A stretch of DNA of 64,000 nt from Simmondsia chinensis (GCA_018398585.1 JAGTTD010000010.1:21264005-21328004), one strand, 5' to 3'; counted from the stretch's first letter, positions 10,589 through 20,572 are shown. Made by a program: numbers and translations. Notes: generated from the sequence alone by a model not told the origin.

Positions 10589-11514
10589 AGAGGTTTCCTT
10601 CCCAGTTTTTCTGAACAAGGGTCTCGTGTAGCTCCATTCCTTCTCCCAAGGGACTTAATCTCCATGGATGAAATCTTTGAGGGTATGATTATGTAACCTG
10701 GCTTCCCAAATCTTGATGTCTCAAACCATATTTGGTTATGACATGCAAGCATACTTCCCTAAAGGCTTCTCTAGTAGAAACCAATGGCAGAGATGCCAGC
10801 AGAGGTCCTTCTTTTGCCTCAAGCTGAGGTTTTAGTGGTTATAATAGTTCCCCCAACCTTGGCTGTTTTCCAAAGTTAAGATTTAATCTAACTCCTTTTG
10901 ATGTTCACTATGTTACAGGTCACACCTTCAAGAGCCATTCCTTCCCCACCACTAAAAAGGATGACCTCTCCCTCTGAGAAATTGGGGGCAAGTGGCCAGT
11001 TGGCTATTTAGAAACTAGATCAAGTATCCCCGAGATTCCAAAGACTAAGGGAACTTGCACATCTCCCCCTTTTGACCTTAGTTGAAACGGCTAAATTCCA
11101 AGGGCCTATAGCTCTAGTGAAATCTGTAAAGAAGGACCCTAAGGTGGCTCTTATCATTGCTGGAGAAGTTGAAGTCTTAGAGAAGTGCTTGTGAAGGTGA
11201 ACCATGAGGTCCCAAGCCTCCTTCAATAGAAGCAGCATTGCCAAGTTGCCATCAGGAGCTTAAGGCATTCCACTGACCTTAGTGGCCTGCAGCTCTTAGT
11301 TAAAGAATTCAAAGCATCTAAAAAGACCCAGACTTAGCAAGCTCAAGGGCCTCAAGGATGAAGTTCATCACTTGGAGGAGAGATTGGGTCATCTTAAGGG
11401 AGAACTGCTTTCCCTAAGACAACAACATTCCTATCAAGGCATTATGGTTGGAAGACTCAAGGAAGCCACCACGGAGGCCCAGAGGAGTAACTAAGCTCTT
11501 GAAGAAGAAGCTCT
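10589..11514 (+). pseudogene. antisense ORF of T1: C-terminal part with coiled coil
   Basis: This continues the sequence interrupted by G2: the AGAGG duplication is at its left edge and the 5437-5441 copy closes the first part. The last 200 bp (11310-11514) read, in one frame, a heptad-patterned LKDEVHHLEERLGHLKGELL and RLKEATTEAQRS, a coiled coil like those at the C-terminus of PMD-containing proteins. There are many stops before it. It ends where G3 is inserted. The orientation is opposite to T1 gag-pol. Confidence 0.5.
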
Positions 11515-11913
11515 TGTTAACTTCCAATCATAAATTGAGAGTTAACCTTGTGGAAGAGATTGATGAGATGAGAAGAGAAGTGAAAGGGATGAGAAATAGA
11601 GAATGAGATGAGAATTAGAGAGACATTAACCAAAAGGAAATCTGAATTTTATTCATTGAATGATGAGATTACATGCTTTGAGCTTACTTATACTGGATCT
11701 AGTTACATTGAACCAAGATCCAAGCTAAAACCGACTCTAACCAAAACTGGCGCCAAAACTTGAACTAGCTGCCACATTTGACTTAGATTGACCCCTAACC
11801 GACTTTGGCGCCTAATTAGCCTACCAAACTAACAATTGAATACAACTCCAACGCAACACTAAAGCTCTAAACAATTCATGACTCAATTACAATCAAAATT
11901 AAAGGAATAATGA
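11515..11913 (-). repeat. 3' LTR of G3
   Basis: About 399 bp, similar to the G2 LTR (shared blocks TTAACCTNGTGGAAGA and ATCTAGTTACA...GAATCA). It starts TGTTAACTTCC. The outer end is degenerate (ATAATGA instead of ATAACA), so the boundary at 11913 is set by the polypurine tract CAAGGGGAAGGGAATT on the minus strand. Confidence 0.7.
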
Positions 11914-11944
11914 AATTCCCTTCCCCTTGAGAAGCTCCTTGTCC

Positions 11945-12250
11945 TCAAGGAGAAAAGCATGGAAATTGACTCTTCAAAAATGCAAGGTTCTCCCAATTAG
12001 CAAAATTCTTATCCAAGTTGTGCCATTGTACCAAGACTTCCTGTAATATCCCATCTGCAACCTTCATCTTCCTGTTAGCCTTGACAGTAGCTGGTTGCAG
12101 CAGCAACAACCCATTATCTCCCACTTCTGGTGCTTCTAATGAACTCTTAGCTCCTTTCTTCACCTACTTTTTAAGTAATGATACATGGAACACTGGGTGA
12201 ATGTATGAATTAGGAGGTAAGTCAAGTTTGTATGCAACTTTGCCAATCTT
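11945..12250 (-). pseudogene. chromodomain and linker of G3
   Basis: The frame reads EVLVQWHNLDKNFANWENLA, the chromodomain pattern, preceded by a Gly/Ala-rich linker. Upstream [16 protein letters not shown] sequence (12150-12215) is broken by a stop. The closest match in the window is the G2 equivalent at 5848-6120. Confidence 0.7.
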
Positions 12251-13140
12251 TTCCAAAATCTTTTATGGGCCAAAGAAACGAGCACTTAGCTTGACATTCT
12301 TCCTGACAGCCAAAGAGGATTGTCTATAAGGCTGTAATTTGAGGTAGACCATGTCTCCAACTTCATAATTTTTGTCTGCCCTCTTTTTATCAGGATAGAA
12401 TTCCATTCTTGCTTGTGCTTGGAGAAGATTGTCCTTGAGGACTTGCATCATGTGCTTCCTCTACTGTATGAATTCAACAGCTACAGATTCAGATGAAGTG
12501 GGTTGCTGCAGCATAAATGGAGTGGGAGGATCATATCCATAAAGAGCCTTGAAGGGAGAAGTGCCAATAGATGTATGAACATGAGTATTGAACGAATATT
12601 CTGCTAAAGAAAACCATTGGTTCCACTCTCTAGGCTATGAGAAAACCATGCTCCGGAGGTACTGCTCAATACATTGATTAACACGCTTGGTTTGTCCATC
12701 TGTTTGGGGATGGTATGATGAACTAAGTGCCAATGTGGTACCCAGCAGCTTGAACAATTCCCTTCAGAAGTTGCTAGTAAAGATCTTGTCCCAATCAGAC
12801 ACAATGGATTAAGGCAATCCATGTAACTTGTATATGTTATCAAGGAAGCTCCTTGCCAACTTCTCTACGGCGATAGGTCTAATGAGTGAAATGAAGTGGC
12901 TATACTTGGTGAAACGATCCACCACAACCCATATGACCTCCCTGCTATCTGGGTTGGGCAATCCCTCAATGAATTCCATGCTAATATTGATCCAAGCTCC
13001 ATCAGGAATGGGAAGAGGTTGAAGAAGTCCCTTGTACCTGTGATCTCCCAACTTGGTTTGTTGACAAACTTCACAAGCTCTAACATATTCAGTCACTGTC
13101 TTCTTCATGTCTGGCCAGCTGAAATAAGCTTTATCTCTTT
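12251..13140 (-). pseudogene. integrase of G3
   Basis: Zinc-binding segment with CEVCQQTKLGDHRYKG, core start ISMEFIEGLPNPDSREVIWV, then LDNIYKLHGLP, and the C-terminal GDMVYLKLQPYRQSS (12263-12451). The first catalytic Asp of the core (MDF in G2 and G7) is Glu here. The core is split by a frameshift near 12820 and by stops near 12470 and 12635. Not functional. Confidence 0.75.
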
Positions 13141-13528
13141 AATAAGTACCCTTAACTCCAGAGTGTCCTCCCCAAGCTGAGTCATGTGAGGCACTAACAA
13201 TTTGATCTCTCAAGTCTGTTGAAGAACCAATGTAGAGCTTGTTCTTCAATCTGATGATACCTTTCTGCACTGAAATCTTAGTATTACTATCATCAATTTC
13301 AGCATTTTTCACAAAACCAGCAACCACACATTCTTGAGCAAAAGAATCATCTTCATAGGACTTGCAAACTTCATCCATCCATGAAGGAAAGACAATGGAC
13401 ATTGCATAGCACAAACCCTATCCAGCATCCTCAAATCTCCTTGACAGTGCATCTGCAGCTAGATTTTCTTTTCCTCTTCTATATTCATTAGCATAATCAA
13501 GGCCTAGCATCTTCATTAACCCCTTCTT
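13141..13528 (-). pseudogene. RNase H end and integrase leader of G3
   Basis: [20 protein letters not shown] (with ADALSRRF after it) marks the RNase H end at 13440-13528. The linker then runs through WMDEVCKSYEDDSFAQE to the HHCC leader (ASHDSAWGGHSGVKGTY). Upstream RNase H and RT are missing because of the fusion at about 13528. Confidence 0.75.
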
Positions 13529-13788
13529 TCCTCAAATGCTACTCCTTGTCTGTCTAATTGTTGTTGCATTCCACTGACTTGTACGGAAAGACTCTAAGTT
13601 GCCTCCCGGCTATGCTGGAGTGATAGAACAATAGTATTCACTTGGTGAGCCAGGTCGGCAACCGTAGCAGATTGATCATCAACTGCAACATTTCCAGCAG
13701 TTCCAGCTTCATTCACAGTAGCTCCTGCTATAGCAGTAGCATATGAAGCTACACCTAATCTAGTAGTAGGCATAATTTGGGGCAACAA
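13529..13788 (-). pseudogene. gag N-terminus of G4
   Basis: The frame begins MLPQIMPTTRLGVAS at 13788 (the second Met at 13773 is an equally good start). It is Ala/Val-rich and then enters a Gln-rich helix (MQQQLDRQGVAFE) at the fusion point. The arrangement resembles other gag N-termini here, but the sequence is divergent. Confidence 0.6.
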
Positions 13789-14196
13789 TCGTAAATCTTG
13801 TACTGATTAATATATCTGCAAGAGACAAAAAGCAATGGAACAGTACGCTGTATTTGTAAATGAGAGGAAGTTTATTGTTAAGTAATGCACTCAGCTGTAA
13901 TAGATCCTAAACAAGGATCAATATGCAAGGCTTTAACAACTGAATTCCAGATCGAGTAGCTTTTGATCTAGATTTGATCAAATTTAATCTTGTACCAACA
14001 CTTGTTGTTCAATTCTCAACTTGATCGTGAACAATTGCAGGCTGTTCTGTGCTGGAGCAAGCAATGGCAGCAACAAATGAACTAATCTAAGCGCGAACTC
14101 TCAACAAATGCTTGAACCAAGGATCAGATGCAATTAATTGCACTTTGGTAGCTCAGTGATGCTGAATTGAAGCTAAATTCAAGCTTTGATACCAAT

Positions 14197-14516
14197 TGTT
14201 ATGAATCAAGAACAATCTTGATTCATAACCTAAGATAGAATAGAGTTCAGATGAGAAGAGAAGTGAAAGTCGACGAGAAATAGAGAGAAATTAGGGTTGA
14301 GAAGAGAAATAGAAGTATATTCATTCATCAGTGATTAACTACATGAGAGATCTTACTTATTTATAACAAGATAGATGCAATAAACTAAGACTAATGCTTC
14401 AATCGACTCAATACAGCAGCTACCAAACTTGACTAAACTTGACTATGTAACTGACTTTCCCGCCCAAAAGAACACATACAAATGTATTAGCAACATGTTA
14501 ACTAATGATGATAACA
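14197..14516 (-). repeat. 5' LTR of G4
   Basis: 320 bp, TG/CA-bounded. It begins TGTTATCATCATT on the minus strand and ends GATTCATAACA next to the primer-binding site. It is not closely similar to the G3 LTR. Confidence 0.8.
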
Positions 14517-15660
14517 AATACATACCCTTATTTTTCCATTTTTCTTGATGATAGGAACAATATTAGCCAATCATTCAACATATCTGTCAGCCTTGATAAA
14601 TTTGGCCTTTAAGAGTCTTTCTATTTCCTCCTTGCCAAATTAATAACTTGTTGGGACATTCTCCTTCGGGCTTGAATGATTAGCCTCGAGCCTGGCTTAA
14701 TTGGAAGCCCACCTTCATGTCTAGGGTAGGCATCTCATGATGATCCTAGACAAAGCAATCCTTTAACTCACAAAGCAAGGTCAAATACTGCTCCTCAGAA
14801 AGCAGAGCTCTCAGATAGGTAGGTCTCAGATCTTTTGACGAGCCTAGGTTAAACTCGAGGAGGGGGTCTTGAACTTCAGCCCTTAAATCCTCTAACTTGG
14901 CTGGTGCCTAGCTCTTTTTCTTGCATCATTTGGACCTCGAAACCATTGAATTGCTGTTCAGCCCAAAGTTCATCCTTAACATGCCAAGCCACGAGCTTTG
15001 GTAGTGCTGAGGAAATGGCCTCTCGGGCCACTAATGGGAGGTCTTCGCTCCCTCGCATAATGGTTTTGGCATGCCTTGAAGATCCCCAGAAATCAGAGTC
15101 TTCAGACCCTACCTCAACTTGACCAACTTCAACCTCAGTGAGTGTGCTATCAAGGATGGTTCGTTGTCTCTTGTTGTTGGGCAGACTGTGGAGTGGTCCT
15201 TTTGACATCAAGTGGTCCCACACCATCATTGTAAAACATTGCCTCAACATAATTGGAGCAGGCCATAAATGGCTTGTTATCTGTCATAACAATCTCATAG
15301 TTGTCATGTTTCCAGAAAATTAACAACTGGTGTAATGAAGACGGGATATAATAATTAGCATGCAACCAATCTCTCCTTAGCAAAGCCTTGTAGCTTGTTG
15401 TAGTATCCACTATAAAAAAAGTTGTCAGCTTGCTTAAGCTACCAACAGTCGACTTAATCGGGATGCCCCTTTCAGACTTAGTAGTAGCTCCGGAGAAGCC
15501 ATGAATGGAAACATTTGAAGTAATTAGGTCATCTCGAGGTTTACCAATGACCTCCAACACATAAAAAGGTAGGACGTTGATGGCCACACCATTACCCACC
15601 AAGTCCCTTTTCACCAGAGTGCCATCGAAGTTGGCCTTGATGTATAGGGAATCGAACTAA
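14517..15660 (-). pseudogene. protease and start of reverse transcriptase of T1
   Basis: From right to left: FDSLYIKANFDGTLV, a stop-containing lead-in at 15650-15660, and the protease (15150-15614) with VGNGVAINVLPFYVLEVIGK and SYKALLRRDWLHANYYIPSS, which has the YNxLLGRxWxH pattern of Tat-lineage proteases. The usual active-site Asp is replaced (VGNG). After an acidic linker the RT begins at 14517-14650: EEIERLLKAKFIKADRYVEW then LANIVPIIKKNGKIRVC, where G4 cuts it. Several stops are present. It shows where T1 pol would have continued. Confidence 0.8.
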
Positions 15661-15841
15661 AATTGCATGCGATTCAGCTGACTCCATAGTTTTGAACTTA
15701 GAAACTTTGCTTTAGTTGAGCAGAGCTGTGGAATTGTTGCTATGAGTGAGCTATTGTCTAGAAGTTAATCAGCTGCAGATTAGGCTTATCCAGTGACTTG
15801 TGTTTGATAACAGTCACTATCTGTGGAAGTGCTGAAATTAA

Positions 15842-16180
15842 TTGAATTGCTTGCATAAGATTGAGATAGATATGAATATTGTTCAAGTTGAACCTTCCAA
15901 TGATGCTAGACTTTTGATCAAAGTCTTGAAGCCTCTTTACCACATAGATAAGGATACTCTCTACCAAGTATTTTGGCCTTGTGGTTCTCTTGTAAGTATC
16001 AAGGAGATCTCATCTTTCATTAGTGAGGTCATTGCTCATATTAGTTATTATACGAGATGAAGTGCCAATTTAGCTTTCAATTCATTACATGGGAGAAACA
16101 TATACGATGGATGTTGTGTTTCAGACATAAGCTACATCAAGATGTGTAATGATAGGGAAGAGGAGCTAGAGGTGATAAGG
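15842..16180 (+). pseudogene. RRM fragment resembling polypyrimidine tract-binding protein
   Basis: One frame reads RLLIKVLKPLYHIDKDTLYQ then VFWPCGSL, corresponding to the beta1-alpha1-beta2 part of a PTB/hnRNP-I RRM. After one TGA stop at 16058-16060 it continues in the same frame to NSLHGRNIYDGCCVSDISYI. The motif LxGRNIYDGCCxxDI is distinctive for PTB-family RRMs. The frame is open up to 16180, where the G6 LTR begins. The start at 15842 is not a true ATG; an ATG lies at 15872. Proteins of this family bind pyrimidine-rich RNA in splicing and translation control. Whether this fragment is a captured host gene or an old retroelement component is not decidable here. Confidence 0.65.
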
Positions 16181-16430
16181 TGTCATGATTCTAGGTAGAG
16201 GGAGGTATTAATAATGCAATGGATGTAAATAGGAAATAATTGTCATTACTATGAGTCATTTTGTCATTAGTCTTAGCATATTTTAGTTAGTTAGTTGGCC
16301 TTTGTCAAGAGTTAGTTAGAAATAAGTCAATGTTGGCGGCTTGCAAGTGTAATGTAGGTTAAGGCATTTGTCTAGGTGCATTGTATCTTGTTTAGTGAAG
16401 CCTAGTAATAAGTAATTAGCTTCTCTTAAG
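16181..16430 (+). repeat. 5' LTR of G6, first 250 bp
   Basis: Starts TGTCATGATTCTAGGTAG and matches 23986-24235 closely (for example TGCAATGGATGTAAATAGGA). It stops at TTCTCTTA, where LINE sequence starts. Confidence 0.85.
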
Positions 16431-17284
16431 TGGGAAAAGGAGGAGGATGAACTTCTAGAGAGAGAAACAAGAGAGAGAGGCTCTGAAGAAACGATTTCCG
16501 AGCGGTGGCGCGTGAGGCAAGGATGGTGGCGTGTGCGCGGGTCCCCTGTTTTTGCAGGGTGTTCTCCCGGCATGTGAGGGCGCGTTTGGCGTTGTACAGG
16601 AAAGATCTTTGCATCTCCGTGCTCCCTGAAGCCTGTAGAATCCCTTCAGCTACCCCAATCACGATTTCCTATCCTTTTTTAAGGGCGTAAACACATGTGA
16701 GTGAGGGAGTCGAAGGTTTTGGATGATTCGCATAGGACGCACGATCTTGCTATCAAGATCTCATCTATCCTCCTCTTAAAGCTTCTGGTTTTGATCCTTG
16801 AAGTGGTGGTGGTGGTGGTGGTGGCTAGCGGTGTCCCATTCTCTCTCCGGGTGCACATCTCGAAGTTCAATGCAATGAGCCCCTCCATGGATGCAATTTT
16901 TGGGTAGCTTTCCTCACTACTCATTAATTTGCTCCTAGTTAGTGCCAATTTACTGCTTTGGTACCTAATTTGTGATTTGATCCGCATTTGGGCAAGGGTG
17001 CACCTAAGCCCCTGTTTTTCTCGTGTGCCCGGGTTTTCTTGGCTCGGTTTGTGCCGCTTGTTTGTCGATCAAGATTTGCTTCTCGATCAAGATTGGCTGT
17101 CCTCAGATCGGCCAATGCTCGTTTCTCTGTTTTTTTAGGAGTTTAGACTTCGGTTTTTCTTTCCGGGTTTTGCTCTGGTGTTCCCATGTTTTTACCGAGT
17201 TCGTGGCACTTAAAATTCGTTTCTCTTGCGTGCTTTTCCAACAAGATTGCTTGCATTTTGGTTGTTCTTTACTTGGCGTGGTAT

Positions 17285-17500
17285 TAGGATTGTTTGGTGG
17301 AGGTTGGCGTTCGTTTTGGTGGGGGCCATGGTTGTTTTGGTGGTGGTTGGGCTGGGCACGAGTGGTGGTGGCTGTCGGGGGTGGCGCGTCTGGCGCGTGG
17401 TTCCTGGCGGTGGTGGGTGAGTTGGACGGTGGTGGGGGTTAGGGTTTAGACTTGGTGGTTGGGGTGGTTGTTGGGTGGTTGGGGAGTTTGTTGAGGTGGT
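17285..17500 (+). other. G-rich tract with G-quadruplex potential and telo-box-like motif
   Basis: Just upstream of LINE ORF1 the plus strand is crowded with GG, GGG and GGGGG runs, and contains GGGGGTTAGGGTTTAG at 17434-17449, whose complement has the plant telo-box AAACCCTAA. It may be part of the LINE promoter/leader; that role is an inference. Confidence 0.5.
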
Positions 17501-17532
17501 TAGAGATATTTTCTCTCTCTTCGAAATTGGCT

Positions 17533-18315
17533 ATGGCATTGGGGGCTGTGCCTCGGGATGGTATGTTACCGGACTGGTTGATGAATGATTTTTGGGACAA
17601 GAGTTCGGGAGAGTCGTTTGATGATTGGCATGCCCGCCTTAATGCCCCTTCGACAAGCAGCCTCTCGTACGTCCCTCCGAAGTCTATCATTGACAAAGTC
17701 GTCGCAGCCGTATCTCGTGAGGATGTCGCCCCGGGGTTTGAGGGTGTTGCATCCTCGTGTTGTACCGCTATTGCCTCTTCTCTTTGGGGCTCTATGGGTC
17801 TTGAATGTGTTATTCCCTCCAAAATGGGCTATTTCTTTCGCTTTCGCTCCTATGATGACGCCCATAGAGTTCTCCAAGGTGGCCCCTGGCACTTTAAGGG
17901 CCGTTATTTAGCTCTACATCATTGGTTTCTAAATGAAGTTACACCTCGGGTTGAACCCTCGACCCTTCCGATTTGGGTCCAAATTCACGGGCTTCATCCC
18001 CCCTTATGGACAAGTAAGGCCTTGAGCTCGATTGCTAGTGGGGTGGGTCGCCCCCTCTACATGGACCAACCGACTCTTGATGGGACCTCCATCCAATATG
18101 CCCGGGTATGCATGGACATTGATGCTCGGAAGCCGATTCCTAATGATATGGAGGTTCATTTTGAGGATCTTCAAATCCCTATCACTTTCAAATATGAAGG
18201 TTTGCCCCCTATATGCTCTAAGTGCTTGACTTTTGGTCACTCTTGTCCGGACTCCGATCCTCGTCCCCCAATCGAGATCGTTTATGGTGCTAAGCCACGT
18301 CATCGCGGTCAGTAA
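17533..18315 (+). pseudogene. LINE ORF1, DUF4283 and zf-CCHC_4 domains
   Basis: A 260-codon open frame starts at the ATG at 17533 (MALGAVPRDGML); an upstream in-frame start at 17452 lies in the low-complexity G-rich leader and looks fortuitous. Residues 75-170 fit DUF4283: MGYFFRFRSYDDAHRVLQGG then PWHFKGRYLALHHW and IWVQIHGL. Residues 225-250 hold KYEGLPPICSKCLTFGHSC, the zf-CCHC_4 knuckle. This is ORF1 of plant L1 elements, an RNA-binding chaperone that coats the transcript. It stops at 18313-18315, 20 bp before G7, and is shorter than typical ORF1, so the C-terminus is probably lost. No internal stop is seen up to there. Confidence 0.8.
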
Positions 18316-18334
18316 TGCAAAATGAGGGAAAATC

Positions 18335-18658
18335 TGTTATGTTTTTCAATCGTTGTAATTCAATTTAATGTTGGCGGGTTTAAGTAATGGTTTAGGCGGG
18401 AATTTCGGTTAGTTAGTTGCTGCCGCAGGGGTGTTCTGGCGGGAAAGCTCAGCTGTTGTAGTTGTGCTTCTCTAGCTCTATAAATAAGTCCCGATACTTG
18501 TAATTAGTTTTATCCAATGAAATACATACTAATTCTTGTGATTTAAAACTTCTTTCTCTCATCTTAACTCTTCTATCTTTCTCATTTCCTTCACTTCTTT
18601 CTCATCCCAAATTCTATTGTTCTTAGGTTAAGTTCAAGATTCAATCTAGAACTTAACA
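18335..18658 (+). repeat. 5' LTR of G7
   Basis: 324 bp, from TGTTATG to CTTAACA. A TATA box (CTCTATAAATAAG, 18476-18488) and a CT-rich stretch (18550-18600) fit a promoter and untranslated leader. The primer-binding site follows at 18659-18672 (ATTGGTGTCAGAGC, one mismatch). Confidence 0.85.
18476..18488 (+). promoter_or_regulatory. TATA box in the G7 5' LTR
   Basis: CTCTATAAATAAG lies about 180 bp before the LTR end and about 205 bp before the gag ATG, the usual U3 position. No transcript evidence is available. Confidence 0.6.
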
Positions 18659-18691
18659 ATTGGTGTCAGAGCTTCGTTCGATTTTCAATTA

Positions 18692-19900
18692 ATGGAGACA
18701 AACGATAATCCCTTGATCGGAGGGGTCCTCACTAGGTCTGCAGCAGCAACGGCAGCCAATAGACCAACCATTGCTGTTGGCGATGACAGTAGCGATGCAA
18801 CTGGACAAGAATGGGTGACAAGAGATCAATTGGACAGTAAATTTGAATCAACGCTTGCTCGATTCACGCAAGTAGTCACTGGAGTGATGCCTCAACAGAT
18901 TGAGGAAAAGGTTGATCAGCGAATTCAGCAGGTTGAAGCTAAGATCACAGATCAGGTCGCACAGAATTCTCAGAATCTGGAGGAGAAGATTATCCAACGA
19001 TTCGAACAACAAATGCAGCAGCTTGAATCGAGGCTCACTGAGAATCGAGAGCATATCAGAATGACAAATCCTGATCTGTTATTACCTGCTAGTTTCGTGA
19101 AAGCAACTCAGCCAATAAGGTCCATCAATGAGGATGGACAGAATAGCCAAAATACTGGTGGAAATACTGGTGTTAACGAAAAGAGTTCAGATCGTGACCA
19201 GGAGGTGTTGAATTCTGGTGAGAAGCAAGGAAACAATGAGTCGGTGCTACGTCAATCTTCCAATTGGAAGGCAGAAACTGGGCCACGAGTAACCGATCTG
19301 GACAGACCACTGGATCAGTCGTTACAGCAGCGTTCAGGGAGCAACGAGGAGTCCTCCAACTCCAGGAATCATAACCATAGACAGCCTCGAGTGCAGATAG
19401 AGGCATTTGAAGGGAAACAATCTCAGTCGTGGCTAAGAAGGTGTGAACGTTACTTCCTTTTTTATCACATTGATGAGTCTGAGAAAGTGCAAATCGCCGC
19501 TGTTCATTTGCTTGGGGACCATGAGGTATGGTTCTATAGCTTATTGAGAAGTAGACCTTCCATTACTTGGAGTGAATTTGCTAGATCCGTATGTGCTCGT
19601 TATAGTGAAGAAGATGATAGTGATATCGTGGATAAATTCAATAAGGTTAAGCAAGAGACTTCTGTGAAGGATTACATGACTAGATTCGAGAATCTAAGAG
19701 CTAGCGTTGTGAATGAAATTGACGTGTCTGAATCTTATTATGTAGCTACATTCATTAGTGGTTTAAAGCCTAAGCTAAAGAATATGGTTAAGGCTTTGGA
19801 TCCGATTGATTTGTCCATGGCTTTTGCTAAAGCCAAGCTCTATGAGGCAACTGGATTGGCATCTAGTGATGTAACCAGGACTCGTGGTCATAGCTCATAG
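18692..19900 (+). CDS. gag of G7 (capsid domain intact, C-terminus frameshifted)
   Basis: An open frame of 402 codons from the first ATG after the primer-binding site. Residues 1-30 are Ala/Thr-rich (METNDNPLIGGVLTRSAAAT). Residues 55-120 form a Gln/Glu-rich coiled coil (EEKVDQRIQQVEAKITDQVA). Residues 150-225 are polar and disordered. Residues 228-390 are the retrotransposon gag domain, with SWLRRCERYFLFYHI, LLGDHEVWFYSLL, SVKDYMTRFENLR and FISGLKPKLKNMVKALD. The frame stops at 19898-19900. The zinc knuckle (CYRCNQPYQFGHKC, from about 19955) is in another frame, so a small indel near 19890 separates it. It would form the virus-like particle shell. Probably not functional with the rest of the element. 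Confidence 0.85.
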   Translation: METNDNPLIGGVLTRSAAATAANRPTIAVGDDSSDATGQEWVTRDQLDSKFESTLARFTQVVTGVMPQQIEEKVDQRIQQVEAKITDQVAQNSQNLEEKIIQRFEQQMQQLESRLTENREHIRMTNPDLLLPASFVKATQPIRSINEDGQNSQNTGGNTGVNEKSSDRDQEVLNSGEKQGNNESVLRQSSNWKAETGPRVTDLDRPLDQSLQQRSGSNEESSNSRNHNHRQPRVQIEAFEGKQSQSWLRRCERYFLFYHIDESEKVQIAAVHLLGDHEVWFYSLLRSRPSITWSEFARSVCARYSEEDDSDIVDKFNKVKQETSVKDYMTRFENLRASVVNEIDVSESYYVATFISGLKPKLKNMVKALDPIDLSMAFAKAKLYEATGLASSDVTRTRGHSS

Positions 19901-19954
19901 CTGTAACAAGGGAAACCCAAGACATTCAGAAATGAAGGCAAGCAGCAACAGAGA

Positions 19955-20542
19955 TTGTGTTATCGTTGCAACCAACCTTATCAATTTGGCCATAAGTGTA
20001 ATCCCAAGTACCTCATGTCTGTTGAGGGTACTAAGCTTGGGGAACTCTCTGATGAAGAAGAAAATGATGAGGATACTACTGATTCTGAGCAGGAAATTGA
20101 AGAGGAGTTAGATGAAGCAGCAGTGGAAATTTCAGTGAAGGCATTAACCGGTAATGGGGCTCATAGCACAATCCGGATCAAAGGGAAGGCTGGGAAAAGG
20201 TCCATTATCATTCTCATTAATAGTGGAAGCACTCATAGCTTCATTGATCCTAAAGTTGTCAAGAAGGTCGGCCACGAGGTGATACAAACTCATCCACTCG
20301 CTGTGACAGTGGTTGATGGCAAAACTGTCATGACTCAGAACAAATGTAGAGGATTTTTCTGGCTAATGCAGGATCGAAAGTTCCATTATGACTTCAGAAT
20401 CTTACCTTTGGGAGGGTGTGACATGGTGCTTGGGGTGGATTGGATGAGGACTTTCAGTCCAGTGCTGTTTGATTACGCCAATCTCACAGTCTCATTTGAA
20501 GTGCAAGGTTCGAAAGTTACACTACAAGGGACTGCGGAGTAG
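19955..20542 (+). pseudogene. zinc knuckle and aspartic protease of G7
   Basis: 195 open codons. Residues 2-15 are the nucleocapsid knuckle CYRCNQPYQFGHKC. An acidic spacer follows (residues 30-55). The protease starts with AVEISVKALTGNGAHSTIRI. The active site reads LINSGSTHSFIDPKV: the catalytic Asp of DSG is Asn here. GGCDMVLGVDWMRTFSPVLF completes the fold. The stop at 20540-20542 is in frame with following pol sequence after a short interval and is likely a mutation. The Asp-to-Asn change alone would abolish proteolysis. Confidence 0.85.
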
Positions 20543-20572
20543 GCTCAACTGCAAGTAATTAAAGGAAGCAAG

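Larger units (their letters stand above)
11515..13528 (-). mobile_element. Ty3/Gypsy chromovirus G3, 3' half only
   Basis: From the left: 3' LTR (11515-11913), polypurine tract (11914-11931), chromodomain, integrase and the end of RNase H. At about 13528, inside RNase H, the sequence jumps to the N-terminal part of a gag that belongs to G4. The LTR of G4 (14197-14516) is clearly different in sequence and length, and the outer flanks (GCTCT at 11510-11514 and AATAC at 14517-14521) do not match. G3 and G4 are therefore best read as two elements fused by a deletion. Confidence 0.75.
13529..14516 (-). mobile_element. Ty3/Gypsy chromovirus G4, 5' end only
   Basis: The 5' LTR (14197-14516), primer-binding site (14182-14196, minus strand ATTGGTATCAAAGCT, one mismatch), 5' leader (13790-14181) and N-terminal gag (13529-13788) are present. 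Everything downstream has been removed by the deletion that fuses it to G3. It is inserted in the RT-coding region of T1: the T1 frame ends GKIRVC exactly at 14517. Confidence 0.75.
16431..18334 (+). mobile_element. L1-type LINE, 5' part
   Basis: The segment has far higher GC than its surroundings and splits the G6 LTR. It consists of a GA-rich start, a roughly 1.1 kb leader with a (GGT)n run (16803-16824) and a very G-rich stretch (17285-17500), and ORF1 (17533-18315). ORF2 is absent, because G7 is inserted at 18335 and the other side has been deleted. LINE copies are usually cut at the 5' end, so this copy, with its leader present, is less usual. The exact left edge is uncertain by a few bases. 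Confidence 0.7.

Noticed and set aside
11515..14516. G3/G4 as one ordinary internally deleted element
   Set aside because: The two LTRs differ too much in sequence and length, and the flanking 5 bp do not match.
17023..17442. 139-codon Gly/Trp-rich open frame upstream of LINE ORF1
   Set aside because: It is in low-complexity G-rich leader sequence with no domain, and it overlaps other frames of similar quality.
17439..17892. Antisense open frames (127 and 108 codons) opposite LINE ORF1
   Set aside because: They are shadows of ORF1 codon composition with no motif of their own.
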